From: Leishmania mexicana MHOM/GT/2001/U1103
Lineage: Eukaryota > Euglenozoa > Kinetoplastea > Trypanosomatida > Trypanosomatidae
Length of the DNA: 64,000 nt
Direction of reading: 5' to 3'
Assembly (NCBI RefSeq): GCF_000234665.1
Contig: NC_018324.1
Span: forward strand, 1,265,539 to 1,329,538
Notes under the pieces: model-generated
What the model was told of the DNA's origin: nothing
What the model saw: the letters and a program-made list of their open reading frames with translations, nothing else
Database searches by the model: none
Position numbers and translations under genes: made by a program
Part shown: positions 1-9,032 of the stretch, piece after piece
Numbering within the stretch: the stretch's first letter is position 1
How the letters are laid out: each line of letters starts with the position of its first letter

Positions 1-703
1 CCTCATCGTCGAGCGTCTCGAGCTCCGTCACGGCCTCGTCGTAAGCCTGACGAGCCAGCTGGAAGCCCTTCTCGTGCTCCTTCATGATTTCGTAGTAAAA
101 CACAGAGAAGTTCAGCGCCAGACCGAGGCGGATCGGGTGCGTCGGAGCGAGGGAAGAGTTCGCGACGTCCGTAGCCTTTTGGTAGGCGTTCAGGGCGGCC
201 TGCCGCTGGCCATCACCGGAGTCGATCTCGGCGTAGTAGCGGTGGTAGTCGCCCTTCATCTTGAGGTAGAAGACCTTCGCCTCGCCGCCCTGGGCGGCCG
301 GGATGAGGTAGGTGTCGAGAAGACTGAGCAGGTCGTCGCAGAGCGGGGAGAGCTCCGCCTCTAACTCCCTCCGCATGTTCACCACGAAGGGCAGTGTGGC
401 GCTGTTCTCCTTGGCGTTCTCCCGACTCTCGATAGAGGTAATGACGCGCCACGCGTTGCGGCGCGGCGTGATCACGTTCTTGTACGCCACCGACAGCAGG
501 TTACGCTCCTCCGTGTCGAGCTCACTGTTCAGCCGCACGTACTTGCGAATGCAGAGCAGCATTTCATCAAAGCGCTCTGCCTCCTCGGCCAACTTGGCCA
601 TATAGATGAGTTCCGCGAGGTCATCGGGAAGCTTGATGTCACTCGGCTTGGGGACCACCTCGTCTTGGATGGCGACGTTCTTCCACTTGATCGTCTCCGT
701 CAT
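1..703 (-). CDS. 14-3-3 phosphoserine/threonine-binding adaptor, 3' end cut by window edge
   Basis: The first 234 codons are present, starting from the ATG at 703 (MTETIKWKNVAIQDE). The C-terminal part lies outside the window. The reading frame is open to base 1 and follows the all-helical 14-3-3 fold. Visible family blocks include the helix with 'LLSVAYKNVITPRRNAWRVI' (14-3-3 LLSVAYKNVxxxRRxxWRxx), a basic-pocket region around 'YLKMKGDYHRYYAEI', and 'LGLALNFSVFYYEIM', the near-invariant LGLALNFSVFYYEI signature. These are the helices that dimerise and hold phosphopeptides in the cytosol. A pyrimidine-rich stretch on the coding strand lies about 55-75 nt upstream of the start. Identity is secure; which paralogue it is cannot be settled from a partial gene. 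Confidence 0.96.
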   Translation of the reverse strand, partial: MTETIKWKNVAIQDEVVPKPSDIKLPDDLAELIYMAKLAEEAERFDEMLLCIRKYVRLNSELDTEERNLLSVAYKNVITPRRNAWRVITSIESRENAKENSATLPFVVNMRRELEAELSPLCDDLLSLLDTYLIPAAQGGEAKVFYLKMKGDYHRYYAEIDSGDGQRQAALNAYQKATDVANSSLAPTHPIRLGLALNFSVFYYEIMKEHEKGFQLARQAYDEAVTELETLDDE

Positions 704-1432
704 TATGCCAGAGGGAAGGGAATAAGCTTGTAGTCCTTAGCGTGTTTTGCTGTTGGAGAGAGGGAGGGGTGGGGGTGGACTCGCTGGACAGTCGCAGGCG
801 TGTGTGCGTGTGTGCAGACTAAGCGTCGTGAGAGGAGACAAAAGCAAAGAAAGGAAAGACCGAGTTGATGAAGGGCAAGTCGGGGGGCGGGGTAAAGCGC
901 GGGCAGGAGGTATGATGGCAGTGTATACGTGCACGGCAATTCCTTTGAGCGAAAATGAGGAGGGAGGGAGTGGGGGAGGCGGGGCGGAGTCGTTGGAGGA
1001 GGAAACGAGAGCTCGAGTAAGACCGTGTGCCCCCTATACCGTCGCTGGCGGCGTGTGTGTGTGTGTGTGCGTGCGTGCGTGCGTCGGTGACGCATCTTCA
1101 CACAGAGGGCGCACAGACAAATCCTACGAGGAAGCACTCAGACGGCACAGAGGCGCATTCCCGTGCCATGTCCCTCAAGGCGAGAGGCAGGAGACGAGTA
1201 AGCAGAAGAGAAGCGGCCGCTTCGTCGGTGAGTCGGTTCTGTTTTCGGCTTCGAAACGGAGAGGAGAGAAAAAAAGAAGGAGAAACACATGTGGAGCGCG
1301 TATACGTACATGGGCGCCTGAAAGTCACAGAGGACAGTCACACACACATACACACACACACACACACATATACGGAAAGGAGCTTGCGCACACGAGAGGA
1401 ATTTCTGTTACGCACACACTGTGTGTCATTGG
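704..1432. other. Intergenic: 14-3-3 5' leader and 3'UTR of the coiled-coil gene
   Basis: No gene seen. The stretch holds a pyrimidine tract on the coding strand (about 755-778), a (GT)n run passing into GTGC repeats at about 1052-1083, and an interrupted (CA)n run at about 1339-1374. Open frames here are long only because of these repeats. Confidence 0.7.
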
Positions 1433-3085
1433 TTACCGGGCTAACTGCACGAGACGAGTGTGCAGGTCCTCTGCCTGTTGGCTTTGGCTTCTCAGCATGC
1501 TAATAACGTCACTGTAGGCGCTATCGTGGAGTACAGTGCCGCTGGCGGGGATGGTGGCCGGCTCACCTTCAAGGGTTATTGTGCGCCCTCTGGCTCGCGA
1601 GACACGGTACAGCTCTGCTTCTTTTTCTACCAGTGTAGTCATCAGCTTTCGGCGAAGGCGGTCTGCCCGTGCCGCCTCGTTGGTGCACTGCTTCTTGTAC
1701 GCCTTCAGTTCGCGTCGCAGCTCTCTCACCTTGAGAGCGGAGACTTCCTCCACATCACGCAGCTGGGATTCGCACAGCAGGGCAGCATGACGGTGACTCT
1801 GCGCCTCCTCTGTCGCGTTCGCCAAGCGCATGGTCAGCTGTTGCACCTGCAATGCTACCTCCTCGTGATTCATGAGTGCCTTGTTGAGTGCATCTAGCTG
1901 CTGTCGAGCGACGGCAAGCTGATCGGCAATGCTCTGCCTCTCACAGGTCAGCCACGCCTCTTGCTGGGCAGCGGTATCCAGCTGACTCTGAGACTGCTGC
2001 AGCTTCGCCGCCAGGCTATCGTGGCGCGCCTGCAGCGCCTGCAGAGCTTGTTGGCCCTCGCGTAGCTCGTCATCCATTTTCTCGAGACGCCATTGAAGCC
2101 GCGTGTTTTCCTCCTTGAGGGCGGCCTGCGCGCGACGCAGCGCGCTCGCCTCCACCACTGATGCGTTGCGCGCCTGCGTCACCTGCTCCTCTGCACTCGC
2201 TTGCATCTTACGGTAAAGAGATCGTTCCTCTGCCAGATTGTTCTGTGCCGTGGCAAGGCCCGCTGTGAGAGATGCAACGCGCTCGTGCAACTCCTCCCGC
2301 ACCTCTGCTGCATCCTGCGCCACCTGGGCCATCTGCGCCTGGTGGTCGGCTTTGAGCTGGGCGAGCCGGCGGCGCGCTTCTTCCGCTTCAGCACGAAGCT
2401 CCTCGACCTGGTGTTGCGCCACCGTGGCCGCCGTCGAGTAGCGCTCCTTGAGTAGAGCCGCTTCGTTCTGCAGCTCGGTCGAACGCCGCACTGCCGCTCG
2501 CATTTCGGCCACGTCCGCTTCCATGGCGCGGCAACGCTGCTCCAATTCGAGGTTGCGGCTCTGCTGCTCGCGTAGTGCGTTGTGAGCTGTCATCAGCTGC
2601 TGGCTGTGCCGCTCCCGATCCTCCAGCAGCTGTGCATGCATGGTGGCGCACCGCTCCTCCAGCTCCAGCGTTTGCCTCCGCGCTTCGCGCAACCGTTGCC
2701 CGTCCGCCGCCGTCTCGACACGCTTGATCATGTCCTCCAGCTGCTGCTTTAGCTGTTGCACCTCTTGTTCATGCTCCAGCGACGCATCTAGTGCGCTCTG
2801 ATGCGCACTGGCGACTTGGGACTTGAGGTGCTCCATTGCGATGGTGGCAGCGTGGTGCCGCTCTCGAAACCCTGCCGCGTCGCTCGCCTCTTTCTTCAGC
2901 TCTAAGATCTCTTTGCGCTGCTGTTCCTCGCGCGCCGCCACCTCGTCCAGCTGCCGCTGCTTGCGTTCGCATACTGCCTTGGTGTTCTTGAGCTCCAGCG
3001 AGAGCGCGTTGTACTTGCCAGTCAAAGTGGAGAAGTTCTCCTGGAACTCCGCACATGTCTGCAGGAGCTCGGCGTACGATGCCAT
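1433..3085 (-). CDS. Coiled-coil protein of unknown function (550 aa)
   Basis: I do not recognise a family. The ATG at 3085 (MASYAELLQTCAEFQENF) is preferred because the in-frame upstream extension reads as low-complexity Ser/Cys/Arg-rich leader sequence. From about residue 20 to the C-terminus the protein is almost pure heptad-like coiled coil, rich in Glu, Gln, Ala, Leu and Arg, with no predicted membrane segment and no catalytic motif. Such proteins in kinetoplastids are often cytoskeletal, basal-body or trafficking tethers (inference only). The last approximately 40 residues leave the heptad pattern and contain a Ser-rich segment (DSAYSDVISMLRSQSQQ). Codon use resembles the neighbours. 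Confidence 0.85.
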   Translation of the reverse strand: MASYAELLQTCAEFQENFSTLTGKYNALSLELKNTKAVCERKQRQLDEVAAREEQQRKEILELKKEASDAAGFRERHHAATIAMEHLKSQVASAHQSALDASLEHEQEVQQLKQQLEDMIKRVETAADGQRLREARRQTLELEERCATMHAQLLEDRERHSQQLMTAHNALREQQSRNLELEQRCRAMEADVAEMRAAVRRSTELQNEAALLKERYSTAATVAQHQVEELRAEAEEARRRLAQLKADHQAQMAQVAQDAAEVREELHERVASLTAGLATAQNNLAEERSLYRKMQASAEEQVTQARNASVVEASALRRAQAALKEENTRLQWRLEKMDDELREGQQALQALQARHDSLAAKLQQSQSQLDTAAQQEAWLTCERQSIADQLAVARQQLDALNKALMNHEEVALQVQQLTMRLANATEEAQSHRHAALLCESQLRDVEEVSALKVRELRRELKAYKKQCTNEAARADRLRRKLMTTLVEKEAELYRVSRARGRTITLEGEPATIPASGTVLHDSAYSDVISMLRSQSQQAEDLHTRLVQLAR

Positions 3086-4776
3086 GACGAAGCGGAGAGA
3101 GTAGGGTGAGCAGTTGAAACAGCTGGAAAAGCAAAGACGGGTAGAAGGCGCTCGACTATGGAACTGTCGATGCTCCACTCTAGTGCACGGCACCGCTTCG
3201 TATGTCTCTGTGTGCCAGGGAGTGCGTTGGTGCGCACCCAATGATGCTTGGCAATCAAGAGAGGGAGAGGGAGAGGGAGAGATGCTCTTTCTTCGTTTCC
3301 CGATTTCCCTCGTCACGGCGGCAGAGAGCGCCACAAAAGGGAAGACGAGCAACGATAAAAAAAAAGCACACAAACACCTAGAAAAAGCGAAAGAGGGACG
3401 CGAAGCAACAGCGGAGCTAAGCAGGCGACGGGGCGTGGGAGGAAGAGCCCGACAACGGTGACTCCGACAACACGTTGCCACCACACTAAGATAAGACAAG
3501 CAACCCCCGCGTCTTCCAGTGTCACAATGCGCGCACGCGCACACTCGCACTTGACCTACCAAACAAACAGAAAAAGAAATATGTATATTGATCTATCTAT
3601 GCCGCTGTGCACGCAGGGAAACACCAAAGAAAAGGAGAAACCCGTCAACGTGCTCGAATTGCTGTATGTATGTATGCATATACATGTATGTATGTATATG
3701 TGCGTGTATGTATGCGTGTGTGTGTGTAAGCTACAGCGCCACAGGCACGAGAGAGCCGCCGCTTGAATAACAAGCACGCAGCAGCAACGGCACAGACACA
3801 GTAAAAAAAAATAGTACACGAGAAAAACAGCTTCACCCTTTATTTTTCCGCAAGGATTTGGGAGGGGACACGGAGGGCTGGAGGAGGCGTTGTGGGCGGA
3901 GAGCGCCGTAGTGTGTGCGTCTATGATTGCTTTAGAGGGTACCGTGTGCGGGAGTGCGCGCAAGCAAGTATTTGCGCAAGGAATGTGCCACACACTCGCA
4001 CAGCGGATAAAGGTGGAGGGGGGAGGGTAAATTGTGTGCGTGACGAAACAAGTGCGAGGGTGGAAAGAAATGCGTTACGGTGGCTCTTCTTAGCAGCGTC
4101 AGCCCTAATCAACGTCTTGCCTGTTCGTCGCTTTTGTTTTCCGCGTGTTAGGGCGTTGTTGCGGGATTACATGCCCATGCCGAGTCGCAGGAGACATGCT
4201 TCCGCAGCCAAGCAAAGAAAAAATGAACAAGGCCAAGGGAGAGTAAGAGGAAGGGGACAGCGGCGGCGAGAGAGATATCAGTTTGGGGGAAGGGTGAGCG
4301 CATCAGGGATGCCTCAAACACCAGCGCGGCCTCGAGTATGGGATGCACGCAGGCGCTGGACGATTTGGGGTTGAGTGCGGCAACGCAGTCGGGGACCCCT
4401 GCTTCACGTACGCGCGCTCTAAATCAGCTTCTTCAGCATTCCTCCTTTAGCTGTGATGGAGGCTCTCTCCCTCTCTACCCCCGTTTGTTTCTCTGTCCTC
4501 CGCATTATGATGTGTCGGTGAGGGAGCCGTCACTGGAGGTCGCACGACTCAGGAAAGATCACGACGACAGCACCACATGTAGGAAGCGAATAACGCGTCT
4601 GTGAAACACACGCAAACGCCACCCATGCGTGCGCAAACATGGGGAGTTGAAAGCGATGGTCTCGACACAGCCGCAGCTTCCACCACTGCAGCACCAAAGA
4701 GTAGATATGCACGCTAGTTTGAGTGGAGAGAGAGTGCAGGCACGGTAGTGCAGTAGCCGCTGTATGCCGCCATCCC
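3086..4776. other. Intergenic 1.7 kb
   Basis: No gene seen. Contains a GAGAGG purine repeat (about 3258-3282), and a mixed TATG/GT microsatellite (about 3661-3730). The part next to 4776 would be the 3'UTR of the flavoprotein gene. Frames on either strand here lack any recognisable domain. Confidence 0.65.
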
Positions 4777-6387
4777 TCAGTGAATGAAGGAAGCGACGCG
4801 GGCACCGATGGCACTGCCAAGCGTGCTGCTGCTCGCCACCGTGGGCACCGGCACAACGCTACTGTCTGCGACAAACAGCCCGTCAATCCCATTCACGCGC
4901 AGCTGGCTGTCCACCACGGTGCCCATGGCGCAGGTGCCGTAGAGATCTCCGCCGCTCTTCACATGCTCCGCCAAGAAGGCGGCTGTGCTGCGTTGTGTGA
5001 TGAGGCGGTCGCGGGGGTGGTGTAGTGCCGCGCCGTAGGACCAGAACGGGCTCACATGCCGTCCTTTCTCATCGACGTGGTAGACTGACTGCAGCGTGCC
5101 GTCGCGCGTAGTCAGGAGGCCCACCCATTGCACCCCTTCATCCATGGCCAGCACATCCTCCCTTGTGGAGAGCATCCCGCTTCGAATGAACGTGGTGCCC
5201 TTGCTGCCGTTGTAGAGCACCTCGCCTCGACTCGACGGGTAGTGATGCGTCACCCGCATTGTGAAGCCGTCCATCAGCCAGTGTGCCATCCCCATCTGCG
5301 GAGTGCGAAAGAAGAGAATGGACAGATCCGGGGCGTCTTGCTGCAGCTGCGACCGTACGTAGGCAGCACCCTCGACGAAAGCGCTGAACACGCCGGTGCG
5401 GTTCTCCTTGTACTCGCGCCACTGCCGGTACAAATACGACGCGTTGCACCAGCTGATGGACTTGCTGCAGACGTTGGATGAGTTGCGGATGCGAAAGACG
5501 AGATCGGCGGCGCTTGTGGTGATCAGGTTCTGCCCGACCGCCGGCGCGTCCAGCACGCTACCTTTCGCACCGATGCCGCTGCGCTGCAGCAAGAGTGGAC
5601 TGCGCAGCGTTCCAGCGCACACGACGACGTGCCGGGCCTCTAGTAGGCTTTTGTCTCCGCGGTGCGATACCTCCACGGTGCGCACCCTTCCAGCCGTGCA
5701 GTGGATGCGCTCAGCGCAAGTCTCGTCCAGCAGATCGAGATTTGGGATGCGGGGCTGCGTGCCCTCAATCAACGCCTCGAATGCCTGCACGCGCGCGCCT
5801 CCGTCGATGTAGGACTGCATGGCCGAGAAGCCGTCTGCCTCGCCAGCGTTGAAGTCGCTCGTCGCAGGCACTCCCGCTGCCTCGCAGGCTTCGAAGAACC
5901 GAACATTCATGCCCGAGTCGATATTGCTGCGCTGCGTATCCGTCACGCGCAGGGGGCCGTCCTCACCGTGGTCGCGCGAAGCGCCGCGTGAGTTCGCCTC
6001 CAGGCTCCTGAAAACCGGTAGCAGCGTGTCGTAGGTCCAGGAGGTGTCAGCCCATCCTTCGTAGTCTTTGCGAGTGCCGCGCATGTACTTCATGTCGTTG
6101 CAAAGCCAGCTGCCGCCGAGGCCGCGGCCAAGCGTGAACGGCAGAGAGCGGTCGGCTAGGTTTGTCTCCGGTGCACATGCCAACGTCTGTAGAAATGGCC
6201 TGGCCTTCCTCACTGATGCGATGTAGGGCTGCATTAGTGGTACCCGCATCACCTGCGGAACAGCCGCGCGACTGCCTTGCTCGATGAGGGCAATGGAGGC
6301 AGCAGGGTGGTGCAAAGCGCAGGCACGCGCGGCCGCACAGCCCGCAGCGCCGGAGCCGATCACGATGATGTCATACGCCTTGTTCAT
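4777..6387 (-). CDS. GMC-family FAD oxidoreductase, atypical active site (536 aa)
   Basis: The ATG at 6387 gives an N-terminal FAD-binding Rossmann motif, IIVIGSGAAGCAAA (GxGxxG at residues 11-16). It is followed by the GMC signature 1 region GRGLGGSWLCND (87-98), a substrate domain with 'HVVVCAGTLRSPLLLQRSGIG', and the C-terminal FAD segment GTCAMG...GLFVADSSVVPVP (484 onward). Length and order match choline dehydrogenase/alcohol oxidase-type enzymes. The usual catalytic His just before GTCxMG (HPxGTCxMG) is Asp481 here, and the usual second His/Asn in the last helix region (SxNPxxT) appears replaced by VASSST. So it is a GMC flavoprotein by fold, but ordinary alcohol-oxidising chemistry is doubtful. 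There is no clear targeting peptide. Relatives are mostly bacterial and fungal, so an acquired origin is possible (inference). Confidence 0.9.
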   Translation of the reverse strand: MNKAYDIIVIGSGAAGCAAARACALHHPAASIALIEQGSRAAVPQVMRVPLMQPYIASVRKARPFLQTLACAPETNLADRSLPFTLGRGLGGSWLCNDMKYMRGTRKDYEGWADTSWTYDTLLPVFRSLEANSRGASRDHGEDGPLRVTDTQRSNIDSGMNVRFFEACEAAGVPATSDFNAGEADGFSAMQSYIDGGARVQAFEALIEGTQPRIPNLDLLDETCAERIHCTAGRVRTVEVSHRGDKSLLEARHVVVCAGTLRSPLLLQRSGIGAKGSVLDAPAVGQNLITTSAADLVFRIRNSSNVCSKSISWCNASYLYRQWREYKENRTGVFSAFVEGAAYVRSQLQQDAPDLSILFFRTPQMGMAHWLMDGFTMRVTHHYPSSRGEVLYNGSKGTTFIRSGMLSTREDVLAMDEGVQWVGLLTTRDGTLQSVYHVDEKGRHVSPFWSYGAALHHPRDRLITQRSTAAFLAEHVKSGGDLYGTCAMGTVVDSQLRVNGIDGLFVADSSVVPVPTVASSSTLGSAIGARVASFIH

Positions 6388-7026
6388 GCCCCACCGTCAA
6401 CAAAGGAGAGAGGAAGAACAGGGCCGCAATGCCGGGTGCACAGTGCGCCAACGCCGTTGATGTCTCTGAGGATGTGCAGGGGTACTCACTGCGTGGCGTC
6501 GTTGCCCTTGTGGAGGCAGGCAAAGGGGAAGACACCGTAAACGGCTTGGGGGCGATAGTGGTGGGTGCAAGTAGCAGATGTGCGTGTGCGGCAGCAATCG
6601 CCTCGAGAAGAGCATCCAAGAAGGATATTGTTAGTTTTTCGTGGGGGGGGGAGAGTGCACTGATGGTCCGCTGTCACATGACTGCAGAAAAGATCAGCAG
6701 AACACGTGCGACTTTGCGGAGTGCGTTGACAGACAAGGAGCACTCGTCCCAGCATGCCTCCCTTCCATCTCTGGCCTACCCATACATGAGCCCGCGCACG
6801 CTTAAGAGCCTCTGCAACCCTTCGCCTCTGGCACGCCTGATCCTCTGGCGAGAAGCATGAGGGAGTCACCATCGCACCTCTGTGCGTGTTTCCGTATGTG
6901 AAGCAACCACCTCCATCAGCGGAGGTGACGTAGGCAGGGGCTCCTCCGCCACGCGCGTCACTCACTCCTCCTAGTCGATTCCTCCTCTCACACAAATGTG
7001 CACGCAGGCAGACATGAGGGCAGGCA
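6388..7026. other. Intergenic
   Basis: No gene seen. There is a short inverted repeat at about 6908-6927 (cacctcc/ggaggtg, 7-bp arms, 6-nt loop), in the expected 3'UTR of the gene that ends at 7027, and a G-run at about 6640-6652. Confidence 0.6.
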
Positions 7027-7953
7027 CTAGTTCTTTGCAGGTCTTATTCCCTTGTCGTCGTCGGGCTTTGGCGCCAGCGGGGGTCGCTCAGCTGCGCGTG
7101 CGCGGTCGGAAGCGAGAAGTACGAGTCCGTGCGGCTCCGTGTAGCCCATCGGGTCGTCGCGGAGGTGCTGATGGACGTCACAGAGCGACGCTCCAGCCCA
7201 CTTGCGGATGAGGCGCACCTCTTCCATGTCGGTCTCGAGCAGTCTGCACTGCATCTCTACACCTTTCTTGAAGCGTCGCACATACTCCTCCGGCGGCGGT
7301 GGCATGCCTGCCTGCTGCGGGATTTGCTGTGCCTTCAGTTCCTCGATCTGCTTTAGCGTGTACGTATTAACGTCTTCGAGACAGTCGACGCAGTGCAGGC
7401 AATTGAGCGCCCTCTTGTGACTATTCTGTGCCTGAACAATGCCGATGCCCAGGGCCTTGATGCCCTGGCGCGCAATTACTGTGGTGGTAAGGCAGGCGAC
7501 AAAGCTCGCCATGACAGAACCGACCGGGTGACGCCGCATCCAGCCAATGCGCTTGCGGCCGAATGACAAAAGACCGAACCCGGCAGCGGTGCCGATGGCG
7601 AGGGTGCTGTTCATGGTCATAAAGTCGTACCGCCATCGCCCGCCCTCCTTGGCGCGCACGGCACTGGTCAGAAGAGCGTAGCGCAGCATGCCATAGCTCG
7701 TCGCCATCGGCATTACCTTCTCCTCGTCGATCATCACGTACCCGCCATGGATGTCGAGCGGCACCGTTTTGCCGAGGTACCCGCTCATCATGGGCACATT
7801 CCAGTAAGTGAACTTGTGCGGCTTCAGCCCCACCGCCATCACGGCATCTGTGCTGAGGTGCTTGTAGCCAGCGGACATGTCCTCGTGGTAGAGAGAGATG
7901 TGTGTGGCGAGCTGGTGAAACTGCGCCTTGCCAATGAAGTAGAGACTGTCCAT
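7027..7953 (-). CDS. Conserved-type hypothetical membrane protein with CxxCxxC motif (308 aa)
   Basis: Family not recognised. The ATG at 7953 (MDSLYFIGKAQFHQL) is chosen because upstream in-frame sequence is leader-like and a long pyrimidine tract on the coding strand lies at about 8010-8042. Two hydrophobic, Gly/Ala-rich segments occur at about residues 112-131 and 144-163, joined by the basic loop GRKRIGWMRRHP. This is a hairpin resembling small inner-mitochondrial membrane proteins. A Cys cluster follows (C185, C188, C191), and the C-terminal half is charged and soluble with a PPPPEEYVRRFKKG stretch. A mitochondrial membrane location is inference from the hairpin and basic loop; there is no enzymatic motif. 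Confidence 0.8.
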   Translation of the reverse strand: MDSLYFIGKAQFHQLATHISLYHEDMSAGYKHLSTDAVMAVGLKPHKFTYWNVPMMSGYLGKTVPLDIHGGYVMIDEEKVMPMATSYGMLRYALLTSAVRAKEGGRWRYDFMTMNSTLAIGTAAGFGLLSFGRKRIGWMRRHPVGSVMASFVACLTTTVIARQGIKALGIGIVQAQNSHKRALNCLHCVDCLEDVNTYTLKQIEELKAQQIPQQAGMPPPPEEYVRRFKKGVEMQCRLLETDMEEVRLIRKWAGASLCDVHQHLRDDPMGYTEPHGLVLLASDRARAAERPPLAPKPDDDKGIRPAKN

Positions 7954-9032
7954 GGTTTTCACCACTGTGCTCGTGTTTGCTTCGTCGCTCCGCGTGCGTG
8001 CTGCGACCTTGAAAAGGAGGGAGGGAGGGCGGAGGAGAGGCCGAGGAATCGTTGGCATGTACACATGCATGTGTGTTATGCTGAGTCCATGGCGGAAAAG
8101 ACATCCCAAATCAACGCGTGCCGGACACGGATGCTGAATGGAGGGAGAGAGGCGATAAGAGTCGCGGTGCCAGAGGTGGGGTGGGTGAAGGGTGGCAGGG
8201 CAGCAGGCACGAGCGTCCGCCCCACCCGCCAGGACTCGAAAAACATCCCCATACGGCTCTTCCGCTATCTCCCATCACCTGGGCGGTACGCCTTACATAG
8301 AGAAGATGGACTGGAGCATGAGCAATTTCGAAAATAGAGATCGCTAAACTGATGTATGTATACGTGCTCGATAGTGTCGGTCAAAAAAGGAGGGAGGGGG
8401 TTCGAAAGCATGCACATGGGCAGGCTTGAAGGATATCATCCAGTGCCGCACCCCGCGCTGCATCAGAGAACAGGGATCTGCTTGTGCCGAGGCGCTTTAT
8501 CGTTTTTCTTCTCTTTTTTTCTCATAGGATACGTGTTGTTCGCACTTCTTGTGTCGCTCCTGCACCCCTCTCCCCAATGGTAACGGAGGCGCGTCGGCTC
8601 TCGCCACAGATTGGGGAAGAGGAGTAAGGGAATGACAAGCAGTCAGGCAACTCGTCGACAAGCATGCGCAAGAACAACACTTCATAGCACCACCCAGGTC
8701 ACGGAGGCAGGGGGGGGGAACAAAAAAAATAGAAAAAGAAAAATGACGGCAGGAAATACGCACCAATCGAAAAGAGGCATACCTGAGAAGGGGAAGGTGT
8801 GAAGCAAAGAGAGCCATAAAGAGAGAGGCGGGGTGGGGTGGGTGGGCCGGTTGGAACGTACGTCCACGCTGCACCGCTGCCCCCCCCCCGCCGCCTCTCA
8901 TCCACTAGGTGAGGTACGCAGCACCCAGAGCAAAAAGAGGATTGCGCACGCACACGAGTACCTGGGGGGCGTGACGTCTGGGCCCTGCTGGCAGCTTTAC
9001 TCGTCCCTGGTCATCTAGCAGCGGCAGCAGTC
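7954..9032. other. Intergenic 1.1 kb
   Basis: No gene seen. Coding-strand pyrimidine tract at about 8010-8042 (likely trans-splicing signal for the 308-aa gene), T-rich stretch about 8500-8523, G-run and A-rich block about 8709-8743, and a poly-C run at about 8881-8890. Confidence 0.65.

Noticed and set aside
3086..3562. N-terminal extension of the 550-aa coiled-coil gene
   Set aside because: No ATG is needed upstream of 3085 and the extension is leader-like low complexity; translation probably starts at 3085.
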